Counted from the first letter of the stretch, positions 41,807 to 51,002 are shown. The stretch: 64,000 nt of DNA from JACZYA01 sp965247455 (GCA_965247455.1 CBDFHE010000016.1:124001-188000), one strand, 5' to 3'. Program-made: numbers and translations. The notes: generated from the sequence alone by a model not told the origin.

Positions 41807-43169
41807 TGTCAACGCAAAGTAGAAATGTCCGGTTTTTTGCCAGATAGAAATGTCCTCCTCCAAGGGTGATCGGGAGGGGGAATGTACTTTCGTTTGCCTT
41901 TCCTTGGGCCCGCAAGCCCCGTAGGCCGTAGGCCGAAGGGGGTTGCGGGCGCGGGCGGCGGGCTCGGGCAGGGCCGCAGGCTGAGATAAGAGCCGCGGAA
42001 GCGGACCCAGCGGCTGCCGTCGAGCCGCCGTTCGACCTCCACCCGCGCCCCCCGCAACCCCGCTCGCACCTGGGCGCGCGGGATCGCCCAGCGCTGGCCC
42101 TGCCAGCGCACGGTGTAGTCGCCTGCCACCCGGCGCGGTTCGCGCACGCTCAGGATTGACTCCAGCCGCTGGGTGCCTCCCAGCGGGCGGTGGGCATCGT
42201 GCGGCTGGCGCGGAGCGACGGTGAAGCGCTGCTCCCAGAAAGGCAGGAAGACTGCTGCCAGGAAGCGGTTGGCCTGCTCCACCGTGTGCACCCCGGCCAG
42301 GCGCATCTCCTTGACCAGGCGGTCCTGCAAGGTGCCGAATAGTCTCTCGATGCGCCCCTTGGCCTGGGGGCTGTGGGCGGGAATCCACTCGATCCCCAAC
42401 TCCTGCAGGGCCCGCCCGATCTGGGTGCGGGCCGGCTGACCGCCGAGCTGCTCGTCGAGCCGGGCCGAGCGGGTGGTGCGGAACAGGCTGCTTTTGTCGG
42501 TATAGAGTGCCCGCGGCCGTCCCCAGCGCCGGAGCCAGCCTGCCAGGGTGCGCAGGTTTTCCTCGGTCGAGTCCTGGGCGGCGAAGCGGCCCCAGACCCG
42601 GCTGGTAGCGTCGTCGATCAGCGCGATCAACTGCACGGGAGGTCCGCGCCGCTCCAACCAGCGATAGGGCGAGCTGTCCATCATCACCAACTCGCCGAAG
42701 GCGGCCCGCCGCTCTCGCCAGACGTGCACCGCCGGCCTCCGCTGCCGGCGCGACCGCCACAGCCCGGCGGCGGTCATCCACTGCCGCAGCGTCTCCCGGC
42801 TGGCCTGCCACCCATCTCGCGCCAGGTGCTCGCTGGCCAGCGTGGGCCCAAAGTCGGCGTAGCGCCGCCGCACCTGGGCCAGGATGCGCCCCTGGAGGGC
42901 CGCTGGAATCTTCCGGTTCGAGGGCCGCCCCCGCAGCCGATGCACTACGCCCCTGTCCCCCTCCGCCCGCACCCGTCTCAGCAGACGCCGCAGGTGGCGT
43001 ACGCTCACCTGCACCCGCCGGCCCGCTTCCACCTGGGTCAGATAGCCCTGCTCGACTTGGTGGAGTACCTTCAACCGATCCTGCTCCCGTTGGCTCAATT
43101 CGATTCGCTCCTCTCTCATCGTCCCTCCTGGCCCTGATGAAAGAGGACATTCTCACTTTGCAGCTACAC
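41807..43169 (-). mobile_element. IS copy 2 (IS1202/ISNCY-like), 1363 bp
   Basis: Same element as copy 1 in reverse orientation, with TGT...ACA ends and a perfect 15-bp target duplication. It is 23 bp shorter because its 5' leader lacks one of two tandem GCAAAGT-GAATGTCC units (24-bp deletion plus a 1-bp insertion). It sits in the intergenic region between smpB and the secretin gene. Confidence 0.9.
41809..43119 (-). CDS. DDE transposase of IS copy 2
   Basis: 436-aa DDE transposase, identical in protein sequence to copy 3, with intact D148, D208 and E258 and an N-terminal helix-turn-helix. The reading frame is undamaged. The leader deletion removes one putative subterminal binding unit but leaves the ribosome site and start, so the protein should still be made. 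Confidence 0.9.
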   Translation of the reverse strand: MREERIELSQREQDRLKVLHQVEQGYLTQVEAGRRVQVSVRHLRRLLRRVRAEGDRGVVHRLRGRPSNRKIPAALQGRILAQVRRRYADFGPTLASEHLARDGWQASRETLRQWMTAAGLWRSRRQRRPAVHVWRERRAAFGELVMMDSSPYRWLERRGPPVQLIALIDDATSRVWGRFAAQDSTEENLRTLAGWLRRWGRPRALYTDKSSLFRTTRSARLDEQLGGQPARTQIGRALQELGIEWIPAHSPQAKGRIERLFGTLQDRLVKEMRLAGVHTVEQANRFLAAVFLPFWEQRFTVAPRQPHDAHRPLGGTQRLESILSVREPRRVAGDYTVRWQGQRWAIPRAQVRAGLRGARVEVERRLDGSRWVRFRGSYLSLRPCPSPPPAPATPFGLRPTGLAGPRKGKRKYIPPPDHPWRRTFLSGKKPDISTLR

Positions 43170-43184
43170 AACCTGTGGGAAACT
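43170..43184. repeat. target-site duplication, right of IS copy 2
   Basis: Exact repeat of CAACCTGTGGGAAAC at 41792-41806. Confidence 0.85.
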
Positions 43185-43252
43185 TGCCCCCGCCGCTCAG
43201 GAGTGCTAGACTCCGCAGAAGCAATCTTCCAGCGCCGACGGAGAGGGGTAGG

Positions 43253-45538
43253 ATGACACACAGGGGACTGCGGTTACTTGCCATTATCCTCCTTGCCTTG
43301 CTGACCGCTGCCTGCCCAAAGGGGCGCAGCGACTTCAAGAAGGGTCAGCAGGCGGAGTTGCAGAAAGATTACGATACCGCCTTGATCCACTACCAGCGCG
43401 CGCTCAAAGCTGAACCGGGCAACACCCTCTACGACCTGAGGTCCATGCGGATGCGCTTTGAGGCCGCCCAGATGCATGTGGACCGCGGGCACAAGCTGCG
43501 CGATCAAGGTCTGCTGGAACCCGCGGTGGCAGAGTTTGAAAAAGCCTTGGCGATTGACCCCTCCAGCTTCGTCGCTGAACAAGAGCTGCGGAATACGCTG
43601 GAGCTGATTGTGGCTCAGCGAAAGGCGAATGTACGCGCGGCCGAACAGCAACGCCCCGGGAGTTTTGGGAGCCGGCTCGAACGAGTTCCTTCCGGGCCGC
43701 CGCAACTGAAACCGCTGTCGCAAGCCCCACTCAACCTGCGCATGAACGAAGATGCCAATAAAATCTATGAAACCATCGGGAAACTGGCCGGCATCAACGT
43801 TATTTTTGACCCCGACTTCCAGACGCGGCGAGTGCCGGTGGAGCTTTCCAATGCCACCGTCGAACAGGCGCTCGACATCGTGGCTTTGATCACTAAAACA
43901 TTTTGGAAGGCCGTGACACCCAATACCATCATGGTCATTCCGGACAGCAAGGCCAAGCGCCAAATGTACGAGGAGCAGGTCATCAAGACTTTCTATCTCT
44001 CCAACCTGACCCAGGCGACCGAGCTCAACGAATTGGTGCAGGCCTTGCGGACCTTGCTTGAGCTCACGCGCATCACTCCCAGCACTTCGCAGAACGCCAT
44101 CATCATCCGCGATACCCCTGACAAGGTGGCCGTGGCAGAGAAAATCATCCAGGATATTGATCGCGCTAAGCCGGAGGTGGTTATCCAGGTAGCGGTGCTG
44201 CAGGCACGGCGCGACCGTGCCCGGGAGCTGGGCATCCTGCCTTCCACCTCAGTGCCGTTGATTTTCACGCCGCGCTCTTCGGTCGGGCCCGAGACCGGCG
44301 GCGACGGCACCACGGGCGCCATCCGGCTCGACGAGTTGGGCCGCCTGTCCAGCGGCGACTACAGCCTGGTCCTGCCCAGCGCCACGGCGATGGCGCTGTT
44401 GACTGAGTCCACCACTAAGGTGCTCCAGAACCCGCAAGTGCGTGTGACCGACGGGCAGACGGCTAAACTGCGCATCGGCGACCGCGTGCCATTTGCGGTG
44501 GGGAGTTTCCAGCCCGGCATCGGCGGCGTCGGCATCAACCCTCTAGTGAACACCCAGTTCCAGTTCCAGGATGTGGGCGTGAATTTGGACATCACCCCGC
44601 GGGTGCATCCCAACCGGGAGATTTCACTCCACGTGATAGTGGAAGTCTCGTCGGTGGCCGGGCGGGTGAACATCGGCGGGGTGGAGCAACCGATCTTTGG
44701 CCAGCGCAAGCTTGAGCACGACATTCGGCTGCGCGAAGGCGAGGTGAGCATCCTGGGCGGAATCGTCGAGCGCACGGAGACGGTTTCGCTCGAAGGCTGG
44801 CCCGGGCTGGCGAAAGTGCCTTTCTTGCGCTACCTCTTCAGCAGCGAACGGAAGGAATCGCAGGAGAGCGAAATTCTGATTGTATTGACCCCGCGCATTG
44901 TCCGCATTCCTGAGCTCAATGCTCTCAATCTCAGGCCTCTGGCGGTGGGAACCGGACAGGCCACTACATTGCGCCGCCAAGCTGCAGCCCCACCGAGTAC
45001 CCCGCAGCCGGTCGTTCCGCGAGCCCCGGCCGCGCGGCCTGAGCCGGAGCCTCCACAAGCGCTACCGCCGGAACCAGGGATGGCGCAACTCCGCTTCGAG
45101 CCGGCGCAAGCGCGCGTAGGCATCGGCCAGCAAGTTGCGGTCAACCTAATCATCGAAAGAGTGCGGGACCTATTCACGGTGCCGTTTGCGCTCAGCTACA
45201 ACCCCCAGGTAGCGGAGCTGGTGGAGGTGCACCACGGAGGCTTTTTGGGTGGAGACGAGTACCCGGCGGCACTAGTCCATCGCGTGGATGCGGAAAACGG
45301 CGCGGCCATCATTTCGTTGAGCCGGCCGCCGGGGACGAGCGGAGCCTCGGGCCAGGGGGTGCTGGTCACGCTGGTCTTCCGCGGTCTAGCCCCGGGCCAG
45401 ACGGTTCTCAGCATCTCGCGCATCGCCGCCCGCGCCAGCAATCGAGAGCGCCTGGAAGTGGAAACGCGCAGCGGCGCAATCGTGGTGGAGCGAAATACGG
45501 GCCAGACCGACCCGAGAGCAGAGTCTCCAACCCCATGA
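43253..45538 (+). CDS. secretin (GspD/PilQ type) with C-terminal cohesin-like domain
   Basis: Outer-membrane channel of a type II secretion or type IV pilus-like system; 761 aa. It begins with a lipoprotein signal (lipobox LTAAC). TPR-like repeats follow (~22-115), then an STN/N0 domain (~165-235, GINVIFDPDFQ), an N1-type domain with TPSTSQNAIIIRDTPDKV, and the secretin core to ~565 (VPFLRYLFSSERK...ESEILIVLTPRIV). After a Pro-rich linker, residues ~610-755 resemble a cohesin fold (QARVGIGQQVAVNL, VPFALSYNPQVAELV, GGFLGGD). ATG 43253 directly precedes the signal peptide. It overlaps the first pseudopilin by 4 bp. IS copy 2 ends 83 bp upstream and probably replaced or displaced its promoter. 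Confidence 0.9.
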   Translation: MTHRGLRLLAIILLALLTAACPKGRSDFKKGQQAELQKDYDTALIHYQRALKAEPGNTLYDLRSMRMRFEAAQMHVDRGHKLRDQGLLEPAVAEFEKALAIDPSSFVAEQELRNTLELIVAQRKANVRAAEQQRPGSFGSRLERVPSGPPQLKPLSQAPLNLRMNEDANKIYETIGKLAGINVIFDPDFQTRRVPVELSNATVEQALDIVALITKTFWKAVTPNTIMVIPDSKAKRQMYEEQVIKTFYLSNLTQATELNELVQALRTLLELTRITPSTSQNAIIIRDTPDKVAVAEKIIQDIDRAKPEVVIQVAVLQARRDRARELGILPSTSVPLIFTPRSSVGPETGGDGTTGAIRLDELGRLSSGDYSLVLPSATAMALLTESTTKVLQNPQVRVTDGQTAKLRIGDRVPFAVGSFQPGIGGVGINPLVNTQFQFQDVGVNLDITPRVHPNREISLHVIVEVSSVAGRVNIGGVEQPIFGQRKLEHDIRLREGEVSILGGIVERTETVSLEGWPGLAKVPFLRYLFSSERKESQESEILIVLTPRIVRIPELNALNLRPLAVGTGQATTLRRQAAAPPSTPQPVVPRAPAARPEPEPPQALPPEPGMAQLRFEPAQARVGIGQQVAVNLIIERVRDLFTVPFALSYNPQVAELVEVHHGGFLGGDEYPAALVHRVDAENGAAIISLSRPPGTSGASGQGVLVTLVFRGLAPGQTVLSISRIAARASNRERLEVETRSGAIVVERNTGQTDPRAESPTP

Positions 45539-46029
45539 GTGTGCGAGCGGGCGAGAGGTCAACCTCTCGCAAAGCAAAACCCCGTTCCGGCTTTACGCTC
45601 CTGGAAGTGGTGGTGGCCAGCGCGATTCTGCTCTTGCTGGCGACCATGGCGCTGCCGCTGGCGCGGGTGAAAATCAAGCGCGAACAGGAACGGCAACTGC
45701 GCCGCGCCCTGCGGGAAATGCGCACCGCCATCGACCGCTACAAGGATGCCTCAGACCGCGGCTTGATCGCCGTCCAAGCCGATACCGAAGGTTACCCGCC
45801 CGATTTGGAAACGCTGGTGGCAGGTGTGCAGTTGGCCGGCGCTCCCGACCGCCGGGTGCGCTTCCTGCGCCGCATTCCCAGAGACCCGATGACCAACTCG
45901 ACCGACTGGGGCATGCGCGCGGTTCAGGATTCGCCTGAGTCCCTCAGTTGGAGCGGAAAAAATATTTTTGATGTCTACGCCCGCAGCCAAGGTACTGCCT
46001 TGGATGGCACGCGCTACACCGACTGGTAG
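45535..46029 (+). CDS. type II secretion pseudopilin-like protein (prepilin N-terminus)
   Basis: 164-aa protein with a class III signal: a basic leader, then G-FTLLEVVVASAILLLLATMALP, with prepilin peptidase cleavage expected after Gly and Glu at +5. The periplasmic part contains YKDASDRGLIAVQADTEGYPP and RRIPRDPMTN, as in GspG-like major pseudopilins. ATG 45535 overlaps the secretin stop. With the secretin and next gene it forms a small assembly operon; the ATPase and inner-membrane platform genes are not in the window. Confidence 0.88.
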   Translation: MSVRAGERSTSRKAKPRSGFTLLEVVVASAILLLLATMALPLARVKIKREQERQLRRALREMRTAIDRYKDASDRGLIAVQADTEGYPPDLETLVAGVQLAGAPDRRVRFLRRIPRDPMTNSTDWGMRAVQDSPESLSWSGKNIFDVYARSQGTALDGTRYTDW

Positions 46030-46030
46030 G

Positions 46031-46546
46031 ATGCGACGAATGCCGGTGCACACCAAGTCGTGCCAAACAAGGACCGGGTTATGCCTGGGACGCAGGCCAC
46101 GCCCCGGAACCGGGCCGGGGGCCTATCGCTGCCGCCGGAAGAAGAGCGGCTATCTCCACGGGCTTCACAGCGAAGGCTTCACCTTGTTGGAGATTTTCAT
46201 TGTCATCACCATTATTCTCATTCTGCTTTCCATTGCCATTCCCAGCTATCGCCACTCGGTCGTGCGGGCGCGCGAGACCGTGCTGCGGGAGAACCTGTTT
46301 GTTCTCCGGAAAACCATCGAGGAGTTCACCCTGGATAAGAAGCGCCCACCTTTTTCGCTCGGCGAGCTGGTGGCCGAGGACTATTTCCGAACTCTCCCGC
46401 CCGACATCACCGGAACAGCCGATAGCTGGCAGGAAGAATATTGCGACCTGCTGCTCTCGCCCGAGCAAAGCAGCACGGGCCTCTGCGATGTCCGCTCCGG
46501 TTCCGCCCTCGTTTCCAGCGAAGGGACGTCGTACAACACCTGGTAG
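46031..46546 (+). CDS. second pseudopilin-like protein
   Basis: 171-aa protein with the prepilin signature G-FTLLEIFIVITIILILLSIAIP after an unusually long basic leader of about 42 residues. The first 35 residues may be untranslated if a later start is used, but no ATG lies closer to the signature. The mature part carries the GspG-like tract RETVLRENLFVLRKTIEEF and RTLPPDITGTADSW. It starts 1 bp after the previous stop. It is probably a minor pseudopilin of the same system. Confidence 0.82.
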   Translation: MRRMPVHTKSCQTRTGLCLGRRPRPGTGPGAYRCRRKKSGYLHGLHSEGFTLLEIFIVITIILILLSIAIPSYRHSVVRARETVLRENLFVLRKTIEEFTLDKKRPPFSLGELVAEDYFRTLPPDITGTADSWQEEYCDLLLSPEQSSTGLCDVRSGSALVSSEGTSYNTW

Positions 46547-46597
46547 TCCGCTGACACCGGAGGTTTACACAAAGTATTGCCGGGCTACTTTCTTGCC

Positions 46598-47941
46598 TTA
46601 GGAATGGTCGGCCGGGTTCCCTGCCCCGCCGGCCAGCTTTCGACCCACGGTGAACCGATAGGCGGGAATGCCCGCTAGTACGGTGAACAGCGCCACCAGT
46701 GATGGGCCAGGGGCGGTAAACAGCGCCACCACCAGAATCCACGTCATTGCTGCCAGATAAAAGATCGGCGTCAGCGGATACCCCCACACGCGATACGGGC
46801 GTTCCCGCCCGGGGTCTCGTCGCCGCAGCAACAGTACGCCGGCGACGGCCATCCAGGGGAAAATGCCCAGGGCGAAACCCATGTAGGTTAGCAATTGCTC
46901 GAACGTGCCCGTCAAGACCAGCACAACCGCCCACAAGCCTTGGGCGATGATCGACAACCCGGGCGTTTCAAAACGGGGATGGAGGCGGGCGGCAAAGCGA
47001 AAGAACAAACCGTCGCGCGCCATGGCGTAGTACACGCGCGGCCCGATGAATACATAGGCGCTGAGTGAGGAGAGCAGCGCCAGAGCGATCAGTCCGGAAA
47101 ACCATCTCGCTGCGCCCGCGCCAAACAATCCTTTCGTGGCCACATCGCCTACGGCGAGTACGCCGCTCAGCGCGCTCATCGGGGCAGCGAAAAAGAGCAG
47201 CAAGTTCACCAGCAGATAGATCGCGAGCACAAGTAGGGTGCCCAGGAGGAGCGAACGCGGCAGGGTGCGCGCCGGCTGCTCGACTTCTTCTGCGATATAG
47301 GCGGAAGCGTTCCAGCCGCTGTAGGCGAACATCACCCACAGCAGAGCCAGCCCCGCTTGGCTCCATCGGCCCGCAGCCCAAAAAGCACTGGACGGCTCCA
47401 GGAATTGCCAACTTCCCTGCCCCAGGGTGAAGCCTCCCACCAGCAATCCCGCCAGCAACAAAAGTTTCAAGGCGGTCAGGGAATTCTGCACCCAGGCACC
47501 CAGACGCACTCCGCGATAGTGAATCGCCACCAGCACCAGCACAATCCCCACCGCGGTGGCTTTCTGCGCCAGCCAGGAGTTGGGAAGCACGTCCGCCGCG
47601 ACCAGATAAGTGGCGCAGGCTACGCCCGCTGCCGCAATCGGTGCGGAGAAGCCCACGAAGAAGCTGGTCCAGCCGGTGAGGAAAGCGGACGCCGGGCCGT
47701 AGATTTCCCGCAGATAAACGTACTCGCCGCCGGCCCGCGGCATCATTGTACTCAGCTCGGCGTAGCTCAAGGCGCCACAGAGCGCAATCAGCCCGCCGAC
47801 CACCCAGCAGAGCAGCATCAGCCAGCCGCTCTCCACCTGCGCCAGCATCAGCCCGGTGGTGGTAAAAATCCCGGTGCCGATCATGTTCGCCACCACCACG
47901 CTGGTGGCAGTGCCTACACCCAACCGCCGACGCAACTGCAA
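46598..47941 (-). CDS. APC-superfamily amino acid permease
   Basis: Inner-membrane amino-acid transporter of 447 aa with about twelve hydrophobic segments. TM1 has NMIGTGIFTTTG, the unwound substrate-binding GxG region, and EYVYLREIYGPASAFLTGW follows TM2. LAT-type relatives exchange or import neutral amino acids. It starts at TTG 47941, supported by a strong GGGAGGAA site 6 bp upstream. It is the last chromosomal gene before the tRNA-fMet-flanked island. Confidence 0.88.
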   Translation of the reverse strand: MQLRRRLGVGTATSVVVANMIGTGIFTTTGLMLAQVESGWLMLLCWVVGGLIALCGALSYAELSTMMPRAGGEYVYLREIYGPASAFLTGWTSFFVGFSAPIAAAGVACATYLVAADVLPNSWLAQKATAVGIVLVLVAIHYRGVRLGAWVQNSLTALKLLLLAGLLVGGFTLGQGSWQFLEPSSAFWAAGRWSQAGLALLWVMFAYSGWNASAYIAEEVEQPARTLPRSLLLGTLLVLAIYLLVNLLLFFAAPMSALSGVLAVGDVATKGLFGAGAARWFSGLIALALLSSLSAYVFIGPRVYYAMARDGLFFRFAARLHPRFETPGLSIIAQGLWAVVLVLTGTFEQLLTYMGFALGIFPWMAVAGVLLLRRRDPGRERPYRVWGYPLTPIFYLAAMTWILVVALFTAPGPSLVALFTVLAGIPAYRFTVGRKLAGGAGNPADHS

Positions 47942-48120
47942 CAGGTTCCTCCCGCCCCAGCCCTTTCAGCAAAACTACAAGGCCGACCGTGGGCTCGACG
48001 TGCGAAGGGCAGGATTATACTCTGCCGGGTCTCCGCTTCTCGAAAAACCCTGACTGCGCCGTGCTCTTGCCGCCCAGGGGCAGAATTTTGAATGGGAGTG
48101 TTGTGGCAAATCTGAGAAGT

Positions 48121-48184
48121 TGGTTGCGGGGGCAGGATTTGAACCCTGCTTGCCGCAGGCAGGCTGTGACCTTTGGGTTATGAG
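48121..48184 (-). pseudogene. tRNA-fMet 3' remnant / attachment site
   Basis: Carries the CCA end, acceptor strand and T-arm of tRNA-fMet, then a palindromic insertion of about 19 bp, then the anticodon-loop stretch CTTTGGGTTATGAG. D-arm and 5' acceptor are missing, so it cannot form a tRNA. It is best explained as the attR copy left by integration into tRNA-fMet; a decayed duplicate tRNA is the alternative. Confidence 0.7.
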
Positions 48185-48501
48185 GACAAACTACACGCTA
48201 TCAGCCTGTGTCTGTCTTTTGCAGAATCTTGGGTCAAGTCTTTGCAGGCTGTCTAGTTATCACTGTCAAACAGAAACGGAATGGAACATCACGCAGCTAC
48301 CACGTTTCACACGGCAAGGCAAAAGTGGTCTACCAGTGTTCAATGGAAACTTTCGCAGGCACCCGTGGAGACAATCCATAATTGCCATCCGGCAGGCTTT
48401 CAGATTCGCTCCGACACGCTGTTACAGAGCCGTTAATCGCCCCAGAAACGACGATATTGTACTGGCGGGTGGGGTCTAAGCGGTAAGCAGCTTTGCTGCC
48501 G
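48185..48501. other. no gene recognised
   Basis: About 317 bp between the tRNA remnant and the sensor kinase. No convincing ORF, hairpin or RNA gene was seen. Confidence 0.5.
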
Positions 48502-50064
48502 TTATTGCTCCTTTCCCGCCTCCAGCACCTCGCGCACGGTGCGCGCCAGCGCATCCAGCGAGAAGGGCTTCTGGAGGAAGGCGGTCCCCTCTTCCAGGAC
48601 GCCGTGCTGGACAATGGCGTCGTCGGTGTAGCCCGACATGTAGGTCACCTTCATCTCCGGCCGCACTCCCGCCAAGCGCTCGGCCAGCTCCCGGCCGCTC
48701 ATCCCCGGCATCACCACGTCGGTTAGCAGCAGGTGGATCGGCGCCCGGTGCTCTTCGCACGCATGCAGAGCCTCTCCACCGTCCTGCGCCTCCAGCACCG
48801 TGTAGCCGTTGCTTCCCAGGAACTCAGCGGCAAGTTTCCGAACGCTCATCTCATCCTCCACCACCAGGATGGTTTCCGTCCCCCCGGGAGTAGGAGCGGG
48901 GAGCGCGGGGTGGAGCTCTCCGCCGGCGGCTGCTTCCTCCACCAGCGGAAGATAAATCTCGAAGGTCGTGCCCCGGCCGGGCGCGCTCTCCACCCCGAGG
49001 GTCCCGCCACTTTGCTTGACGATTCCATAGACGGTGGAAAGGCCCAGCCCGGTGCCTTTGCCCGCGCCCTTGGTGGTGAAGAAGGGCTCGAAGATGTGGG
49101 AGCGCGTCTCGGCGTCCATCCCTACGCCGGTGTCGCTCACTGCCAGCAGCACGTAGGGGTCAGGCGTGGCGCCCATGTGCTGGCGGGCGAAGGCTTGGTC
49201 CAGGGTGACGTTGGCGGTCTTGAGGGTGAGTCGCCCGCCCCGCGGCATGGCATCGCGCGCGTTGACCGCCAGGTTCAGGATGATCTGCTCCATCTGGCCC
49301 GGGTCGGCTTTCACCCGTCCCAGCGCCAGATCCAATACCGCCGCCAGCTCGATGTCCTCCCCAAGCAGCCGCCGCAGCATCTTCTCCACCTCGGTGACCA
49401 CAGCGTTCAGATCCAGCACCTTGGGTTGCAGCACCTGCTTGCGGCTGAAGGCCAGCAGTTGCTGGGTGAGGGAGGTGGCGCGCTCGGCGGCCTTCTGGAT
49501 TTCCTCGGCGTTGCGCCGCAGTGGATCGTTAGCGTCCAGCCGGTTCAACAGCAGCTCGCCGTAGCCCCGCATGACCATGAGGAGGTTATTGAAGTCGTGG
49601 GCCACGCCGCCCGCCAGCCGCCCCACCGCTTCCATCTTCTGCGCCTGCCGAAGCTGCTCCTCGCTCTCGCGCAGCGCTTCTTCCGCCCGCTTGCGCTCGG
49701 TGATATCGGTGGCGTAGACATGCACCCGATTGATGCTTTGAACAGGGTGCATCGACCAGAGGAGGGTCTGGTCCTCGACAACAGTCTCTGCCCCGTGGAT
49801 TTCCATATTCTCATCGAGACATCGTGTGACGAGCTGCGGAAAATCGGGGGGGAGTAAGCGGACAGCGGATACATTGCGCAACAGCCGTTCAGCCGCTGGA
49901 TTGGCGTAGCTGATCCGGCCTTCCCGATCGCACTCCAGCACCATGCTTGGGTTCAGACGGAGAAAGCTGGCCAGCCGGGCCAATTCTCTCTCAGCTTGCT
50001 TCCGTTCGGTGATGTTGCGATTGATGCTGAGAATAGCTTGCCTTTTATTTTCAGCTTCCATCAA
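48502..50064 (-). CDS. hybrid sensor histidine kinase, N-terminally truncated
   Basis: 520-aa cytosolic hybrid kinase. The protein begins with the end of a PAS/PAC unit (ILSINRNITERKQAERELARLA). A second PAS domain follows (~35-130, ending ATDITERKRAEEALRESEEQ). HisKA has the phosphoacceptor in GGVAHDFNNLL, HATPase has NLAVNARDAMP, DTGVGMD and GKGTGLGLSTVYG, and a C-terminal receiver domain (~395-515) has acceptor Asp in LLTDVVMPGMSG. A stop codon lies directly upstream of the first start, so the input domains that would precede PAS are lost. Signal and output are unknown. Confidence 0.88.
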   Translation of the reverse strand: MMEAENKRQAILSINRNITERKQAERELARLASFLRLNPSMVLECDREGRISYANPAAERLLRNVSAVRLLPPDFPQLVTRCLDENMEIHGAETVVEDQTLLWSMHPVQSINRVHVYATDITERKRAEEALRESEEQLRQAQKMEAVGRLAGGVAHDFNNLLMVMRGYGELLLNRLDANDPLRRNAEEIQKAAERATSLTQQLLAFSRKQVLQPKVLDLNAVVTEVEKMLRRLLGEDIELAAVLDLALGRVKADPGQMEQIILNLAVNARDAMPRGGRLTLKTANVTLDQAFARQHMGATPDPYVLLAVSDTGVGMDAETRSHIFEPFFTTKGAGKGTGLGLSTVYGIVKQSGGTLGVESAPGRGTTFEIYLPLVEEAAAGGELHPALPAPTPGGTETILVVEDEMSVRKLAAEFLGSNGYTVLEAQDGGEALHACEEHRAPIHLLLTDVVMPGMSGRELAERLAGVRPEMKVTYMSGYTDDAIVQHGVLEEGTAFLQKPFSLDALARTVREVLEAGKEQ

Positions 50065-50201
50065 CCCTCATCTGCACACTTGCACTTGCCTCTGATGGGC
50101 CAGGTCCGCAAATCCCAGTTGCGAGCGTCGGCGAGGGTCGCCTCGGCGACACCGATCCACTTGTCTCATGTCGGTGACTATCGCCGAAAGTTGTGCAACC
50201 G

Positions 50202-50540
50202 CTATGGGATAGTGACCCTCCAGAAAGTCTGGCTCGGAACAATAAGTTCGACCGCGACTCTCCTCAGGTCATCTTCTAAAAGTTCACTAATCTGCAGCAC
50301 CCGCACCCAAGTTGATTCCCCGGTTCGATCTCTGGTCAGCTGGACTGCCTCTGCACTCGGAGGACGCGCCTTCATCCGTAGCAAACCTCCGTACGCGTTT
50401 ACGACAGCAGTCTCAGCAAGCGCTTTGATGTTTAGCCCACTTGTATCTTGCCATTCCACTTTGATTGGCTCGACTAGAGTGAAGCGCGGACTTCTTCGTC
50501 GCTCCGCTCCAGCTGCAAGAGTGTCTCTCACGTTGAACAA
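50202..50540 (-). CDS. PilZ-domain protein
   Basis: 112-aa protein with ERRRSPRF near residue 13 (the RxxxR c-di-GMP loop) and a later NAYGGLLRM in the position of the [D/N]xSxxG motif, with Ala-Tyr in place of x-Ser. It is therefore a degenerate but recognisable PilZ domain. It resembles the C-terminal domain of the methyltransferase fusion at 57317 (similar endings VPSQTFWRV and APSEVFWGIEF), suggesting duplication. ATG 50540 starts MFNVRDTL. It lies upstream of the truncated kinase on the same strand. Confidence 0.75.
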   Translation of the reverse strand: MFNVRDTLAAGAERRRSPRFTLVEPIKVEWQDTSGLNIKALAETAVVNAYGGLLRMKARPPSAEAVQLTRDRTGESTWVRVLQISELLEDDLRRVAVELIVPSQTFWRVTIP

Positions 50541-51002
50541 AGGGCTCTAGCCCACCAACTCAACACCGGGCCCAAGTGCTGCAAGAACCAACCTATGTCC
50601 CGAAACTAGTATCGGCGTATTCTTGCTGTTTCTTGATACGACTGGTTGGGGGTCTATCCCTGACCGCGAGAATACCGCTACATACAGAATTTGTTACGGA
50701 GACAAACGCCAGTTCATAGGCATGTCGGAAACTGAACTGCTTCTCACTGAGCCATCCAAGCTCGCAGGCTTCCTGAAGCAATTCGTCGACTGAGCCCACA
50801 CCACTATAGGCGGAATGCTGAGACAGCATCTTGTCGTAGCTCTAGCCTGGCCTCACCAATCTCCTCCTCCACCTGGGCGATCTTGCGCTGGATGCGCTGT
50901 AGGCGGAGCAGCAGGATGCGGCGGTCGGCTGTTTCTGCTTGTCCCTTGGAGCAAAAGAGGGTTATGGTTTCAGAATCGCCCTTGTAAGGGATTTCCAGGT
51001 CG
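50541..51002. other. no confident gene
   Basis: About 460 bp. A minus-strand frame (50804-51052, 82 aa) has a coiled-coil-like stretch (LRLQRIQRKIAQVEEEIGEA) but overlaps the DUF362 start and lacks other support; a 78-aa frame at 50593-50829 is weaker. Either could be a remnant of an earlier gene. Confidence 0.35.
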
